The position numbers and the translations under genes are program-made. Shown here piece after piece: positions 8,017 to 9,919 of a stretch of 9,919 nucleotides of DNA (the stretch's first letter is position 1; each line of letters opens with the position of its first letter). Where the stretch lies: NCBI GenBank assembly GCA_040758525.1, contig JBFLVQ010000343.1, positions 1 through 9,919 of the forward strand. The letters run 5' to 3'. This stretch comes from JBFLVQ01 sp040758525 (lineage in GTDB: Bacteria; Acidobacteriota; Blastocatellia; Chloracidobacteriales; JADJPF01). Below the pieces are notes generated by a model that worked only from the letters and a program-made list of their open reading frames with translations, was not told where the DNA came from and searched no databases.

Positions 8017-8208
8017 CTAGGAGCCAGAAGTGCTACAAGAGATCACACCTAGACTGCATCGACCGCCCCCTGGTCCTGCTGCGGCCGAACTCTTACAGGA
8101 ACCTAAAACCGCTTCTTCCGGTCTTAGATCAACCTGTTTAATTTCAGGTTTGGAATAACTCTTCTTATTTTTTTTCTTCTCTGTTTCTTTCATTAGGTAT
8201 TCTTTCAT
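8017..8208 (-). CDS. Putative RiPP precursor peptide with three cysteines
   Basis: This 63-residue peptide directly follows the radical SAM gene. The N-terminal part is charged and lysine-rich (about 1-20). A leader-like segment KPEIKQVDLRPEEAVLG spans 20-36, and the C-terminal 27 residues are rich in Gly, Ala and Ser with cysteines C38, C51 and C58. The peptide ends in ...STSGS, so the last residue is serine. From memory, a leader of the form YxKPxxxxVxLxPEEAVLG followed by Cys-rich cores recurs beside radical SAM/PqqD genes in Acidobacteriota and some Firmicutes and Chloroflexota. Size, composition and position all fit a precursor. The start could be codon 1 or Met6 (ATG at 8191-8193); neither has a good Shine-Dalgarno site, so translation probably depends on ribosomes finishing the radical SAM gene. 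A cleavage point near G36 is a guess. The alternative is a small unrelated Cys protein, which I think unlikely. Confidence 0.85.
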   Translation of the reverse strand: MKEYLMKETEKKKNKKSYSKPEIKQVDLRPEEAVLGSCKSSAAAGPGGGRCSLGVISCSTSGS

Positions 8209-8209
8209 T
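8185..8209 (-). repeat. Direct repeat duplicating the precursor start region
   Basis: AATGAAAGAA occurs at 8200-8209 and again at 8185-8194, exactly 15 bases apart and in frame. Each copy holds an ATG, giving the peptide the start MKEYLMKETE and two possible initiation codons. Confidence 0.7.
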
Positions 8210-9480
8210 TATTTAGAACAGGATAAGCAACCGCCTGTTGAACATCCTCCCACTGAGGCAGGTTGGCCCAATACTGGTAGGGATCTGCTTGTCATTGGCA
8301 AGGGATCTGTTTCCACTCTATGCTTTAATGTCACAGCTATCTGTGCAAATTCCTCATATCTATTACCTCCCAGACAATACTCGCAATCACCATGTGGCTT
8401 TATCGGCAAACCCAATGTATAAGCTCTTAAATGCGCAACTTGACAGAGAAAATCGACCGGTTTTTCTGGATGCCGGTTCTCCAGTTCACCATTGGCAGGA
8501 CACATACCACACATGGCTTTCATTTCACAGTCAATACATTTGGTCTGCAATGTGATCTTCTTACCATAGCGTACTTGTTGAAGAAATTGTTCCCAGCCAG
8601 TACGAAAACTACCTTGTCGCAAATCATATTTATCGATTTGTGAGAGTACGCATATACTCATATTTCCATAGGGATCTATGGCAAAGGAGTTGACTCCCCC
8701 ACCACAATGATATAACTCATCACTGTGTTCGGAAGAATGTACTGGGCCACTAAATTGCTCAGCAAAACGGCGCCATTCAGCTACTCGGGCAGGATCGCGC
8801 AAGTCGAGTTCGACGAGCTCTTCTGGTTGTAAACGTACTGCCAAAGGGCTCTGTGAGCAATCTATGCGAGGATTGAGCATACCGTCAAATTTAAACTCAA
8901 GCCCTAAATTGTCTGCCAATTGCTGCATCTGTCCCAGTTCATGCTTATTGATTGTCACCATAACGGTCTTCAATTTGACTGGTAGTGCGCGCTCACTGAG
9001 CAGATTTATACCCTGTAAACAGCGTTGATAAGAGCCTGGAACAGCGGTAAGGCGCTCATAAGTCTCTTGTGTAGCACCATAAATGGTGACCTCAATTGAG
9101 AAGGGTGGCCATTCTGCCAAGTAGTCAGCGATCTTAGGGGTAATCAGGGTAGCGTTAGTGAAGAGTGTGATAAGAAATCCCTTCTGTTTGGCATATCCAT
9201 AAATATCAAGGAAATCCTTACGAGCAAAGATTTCACCGCCAGTAAAAAGCAGCCATAAACAGCCAGCTTCGCTAATCTCATCAAGTAGACGACAATATTC
9301 TTGATAAGTCAGTTCCTGCTGACGGGCATTAGTATCACCCATGCTAAGATTGTTGTAGCAATGTAGACAGGCAAGTGGACAGCGGTGGCTTACTTCAATT
9401 GTGCCACTAAGCGGAAAGCGTTGTGTCGCTACTGCTTCATGTATTCGTAGACTGAAATCGGCATAGGCTTCTTTACGCAT
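8209..9480 (-). CDS. Radical SAM/SPASM peptide-modifying enzyme
   Basis: This 423-residue protein is a radical SAM enzyme. The cluster motif CPLACLHC gives C34, C38 and C41 (CX3CX2C) for the SAM-binding [4Fe-4S] cluster, and FTGGE at 79-83 is the SAM-contacting glycine motif. The C-terminal part is a SPASM domain: C259, a GX4C with G272 and C277, then C315, C318, C324, C327 and C346, the pattern that holds two auxiliary clusters. Five further cysteines follow: C366 and C369 (CEYC) and a Gly/Cys/Ser tail with C413, C418 and C421. SPASM enzymes with a PqqD partner typically install thioether, C-C or epimer modifications in a peptide; which one is made here cannot be read from sequence. An AGGA Shine-Dalgarno site inside the end of the PqqD gene lies about ten bases before the ATG. 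The stop codon directly abuts the precursor start (TAAATG). Confidence 0.94.
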   Translation of the reverse strand: MRKEAYADFSLRIHEAVATQRFPLSGTIEVSHRCPLACLHCYNNLSMGDTNARQQELTYQEYCRLLDEISEAGCLWLLFTGGEIFARKDFLDIYGYAKQKGFLITLFTNATLITPKIADYLAEWPPFSIEVTIYGATQETYERLTAVPGSYQRCLQGINLLSERALPVKLKTVMVTINKHELGQMQQLADNLGLEFKFDGMLNPRIDCSQSPLAVRLQPEELVELDLRDPARVAEWRRFAEQFSGPVHSSEHSDELYHCGGGVNSFAIDPYGNMSICVLSQIDKYDLRQGSFRTGWEQFLQQVRYGKKITLQTKCIDCEMKAMCGMCPANGELENRHPEKPVDFLCQVAHLRAYTLGLPIKPHGDCEYCLGGNRYEEFAQIAVTLKHRVETDPLPMTSRSLPVLGQPASVGGCSTGGCLSCSK

Positions 9481-9483
9481 ACA

Positions 9484-9789
9484 TTAAACTTCCTTTCCCT
9501 TAATGGGTAGGATTAGCCCTATCGCCTCTAACTGATCCAAAAATTGAAAGATATCATCGACTACCGTCTTTTCATCGATCTCATACTCTTGTGTGATCTT
9601 ATCGATAATCTCTGCAACCGTCATTTGTCCATCAATAAGCTGCCAGACTGAGGTGGCTACCTCATTGAGAGTAAAGACAGCATTGAGATTCGCGACATGG
9701 CGACTGATCGGAACAATGATTGTTTCATCAGCGATAGTACGAGTTACCAGATCGCCTTTTTTGCCATATCGGCTCGTTAAAGTACTCAT
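9484..9789 (-). CDS. PqqD-like RiPP recognition protein
   Basis: This 101-residue protein matches the PqqD family (PF05402), whose winged-helix fold is the RiPP recognition element that binds precursor leaders and hands them to a modifying enzyme. Visible family features are the N-terminal beta-rich part (ETIIVPISRHVANLNAVFTLNEVATSVW, read in pieces around residues 23-49), where the phrase FTLNEVATSVWQLIDG at about 40-55 is the hallmark, then a helical region with TVAEIIDKI and a C-terminal segment ending in LEAIGLI. The size is normal for a stand-alone PqqD. The ATG start is preceded by AGAGG six bases upstream. Its stop lies three bases before the radical SAM start, so the two are probably co-translated and work together. 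The family call is firm. That its target is the precursor encoded two genes downstream is an inference from context. Confidence 0.9.
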   Translation of the reverse strand: MSTLTSRYGKKGDLVTRTIADETIIVPISRHVANLNAVFTLNEVATSVWQLIDGQMTVAEIIDKITQEYEIDEKTVVDDIFQFLDQLEAIGLILPIKGKEV

Positions 9790-9860
9790 ATATAACCTCT
9801 GTTACAACCTATCGGCATGGTTATGAAGCAGACATCAAAACCATTACAGGCGGTTAAAAC

Positions 9861-9889
9861 TTATTACTGTAGCTCTGTTAATATGTAAA
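9861..9889 (-). promoter_or_regulatory. Tentative promoter of the peptide operon
   Basis: On the minus strand TTTACA (9884-9889) and TAATAA (9861-9866) are 17 bases apart, a sigma70-like arrangement with a good -35 and a poor -10. It would give a leader of roughly 65 bases before the PqqD gene. A five-base-pair inverted repeat (CTACC 9892-9896, GGTAG 9906-9910) lies just upstream. The operon could also begin beyond the window, so this is a weak call. Confidence 0.25.
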
Positions 9890-9919
9890 ACCTACCAGAT
9901 TGGAGGGTAGTAGAGCAGA

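Noticed and set aside
1466..9789. A true lasso-peptide cluster
   Set aside because: The kinase, nucleotidyltransferase and PqqD fit, but there is no asparagine-synthetase-like cyclase or transglutaminase-like protease, and the core lacks a suitable Asp or Glu for a macrolactam.
9790..9850. Short upstream ORFs before PqqD (7 codons from ATGGTTTTG; 10 codons ending in a TGA that overlaps the PqqD ATG)
   Set aside because: Very short, without Shine-Dalgarno sites and with no regulatory codon pattern; expected by chance.

Overview
All genes in this window that I can support lie on the minus strand, so the biology reads from right to left. The base composition is moderate to AT-rich, start codons have ordinary bacterial Shine-Dalgarno sites, and there are no introns. 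The protein styles (a gingipain-like C25 peptidase with a long ectodomain, an HprK-like kinase with a GTPWHGE motif, and a precursor with a KPEI...LRPEEAVLG leader) remind me of Acidobacteriota, perhaps Blastocatellia. That assignment is an inference from memory of similar proteins, not a measurement.

Right to middle (9789 down to 1466): a seven-gene operon that I read as a biosynthetic cluster for a ribosomally made, modified peptide (RiPP). In order of transcription it holds a stand-alone PqqD-like recognition protein, a radical SAM/SPASM enzyme, a 63-residue precursor peptide with three cysteines and a C-terminal serine, an HPr-kinase-like kinase, a soluble Ser/His S26-type peptidase, a very large membrane-anchored C25 (gingipain-type) cysteine peptidase, and an NTP_transf_5-type nucleotidyltransferase. 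Gaps are 3, 0, 33, -4, 20 and 13 bases, so transcription and translation are probably coupled throughout.

Proposed logic: PqqD binds the conserved leader of the precursor and presents it to the radical SAM enzyme, which modifies the Cys/Gly/Ser-rich core. The HprK-like kinase and the nucleotidyltransferase are the pair seen in some lasso-peptide clusters, where they modify the C-terminal residue; this precursor also ends in serine. The S26 peptidase may remove the leader and the C25 peptidase may act outside the membrane. No lasso cyclase, lanthipeptide synthetase or ABC exporter is visible. The mixture of a radical SAM core chemistry with lasso-type tailoring and a gingipain-like peptidase is the main point of interest.

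Left part (1302 down to 1): after a 163-base gap with weak hairpins comes a gene for an exported protein of an uncharacterised family. Its conserved motifs suggest an atypical kinase fold. The last 291 bases are AT-rich. They hold one small hairpin and a 48-codon open stretch at positions 2-145 that runs off the left edge and could be the remnant or start of another gene. I found no tRNA, rRNA, CRISPR array or insertion sequence.
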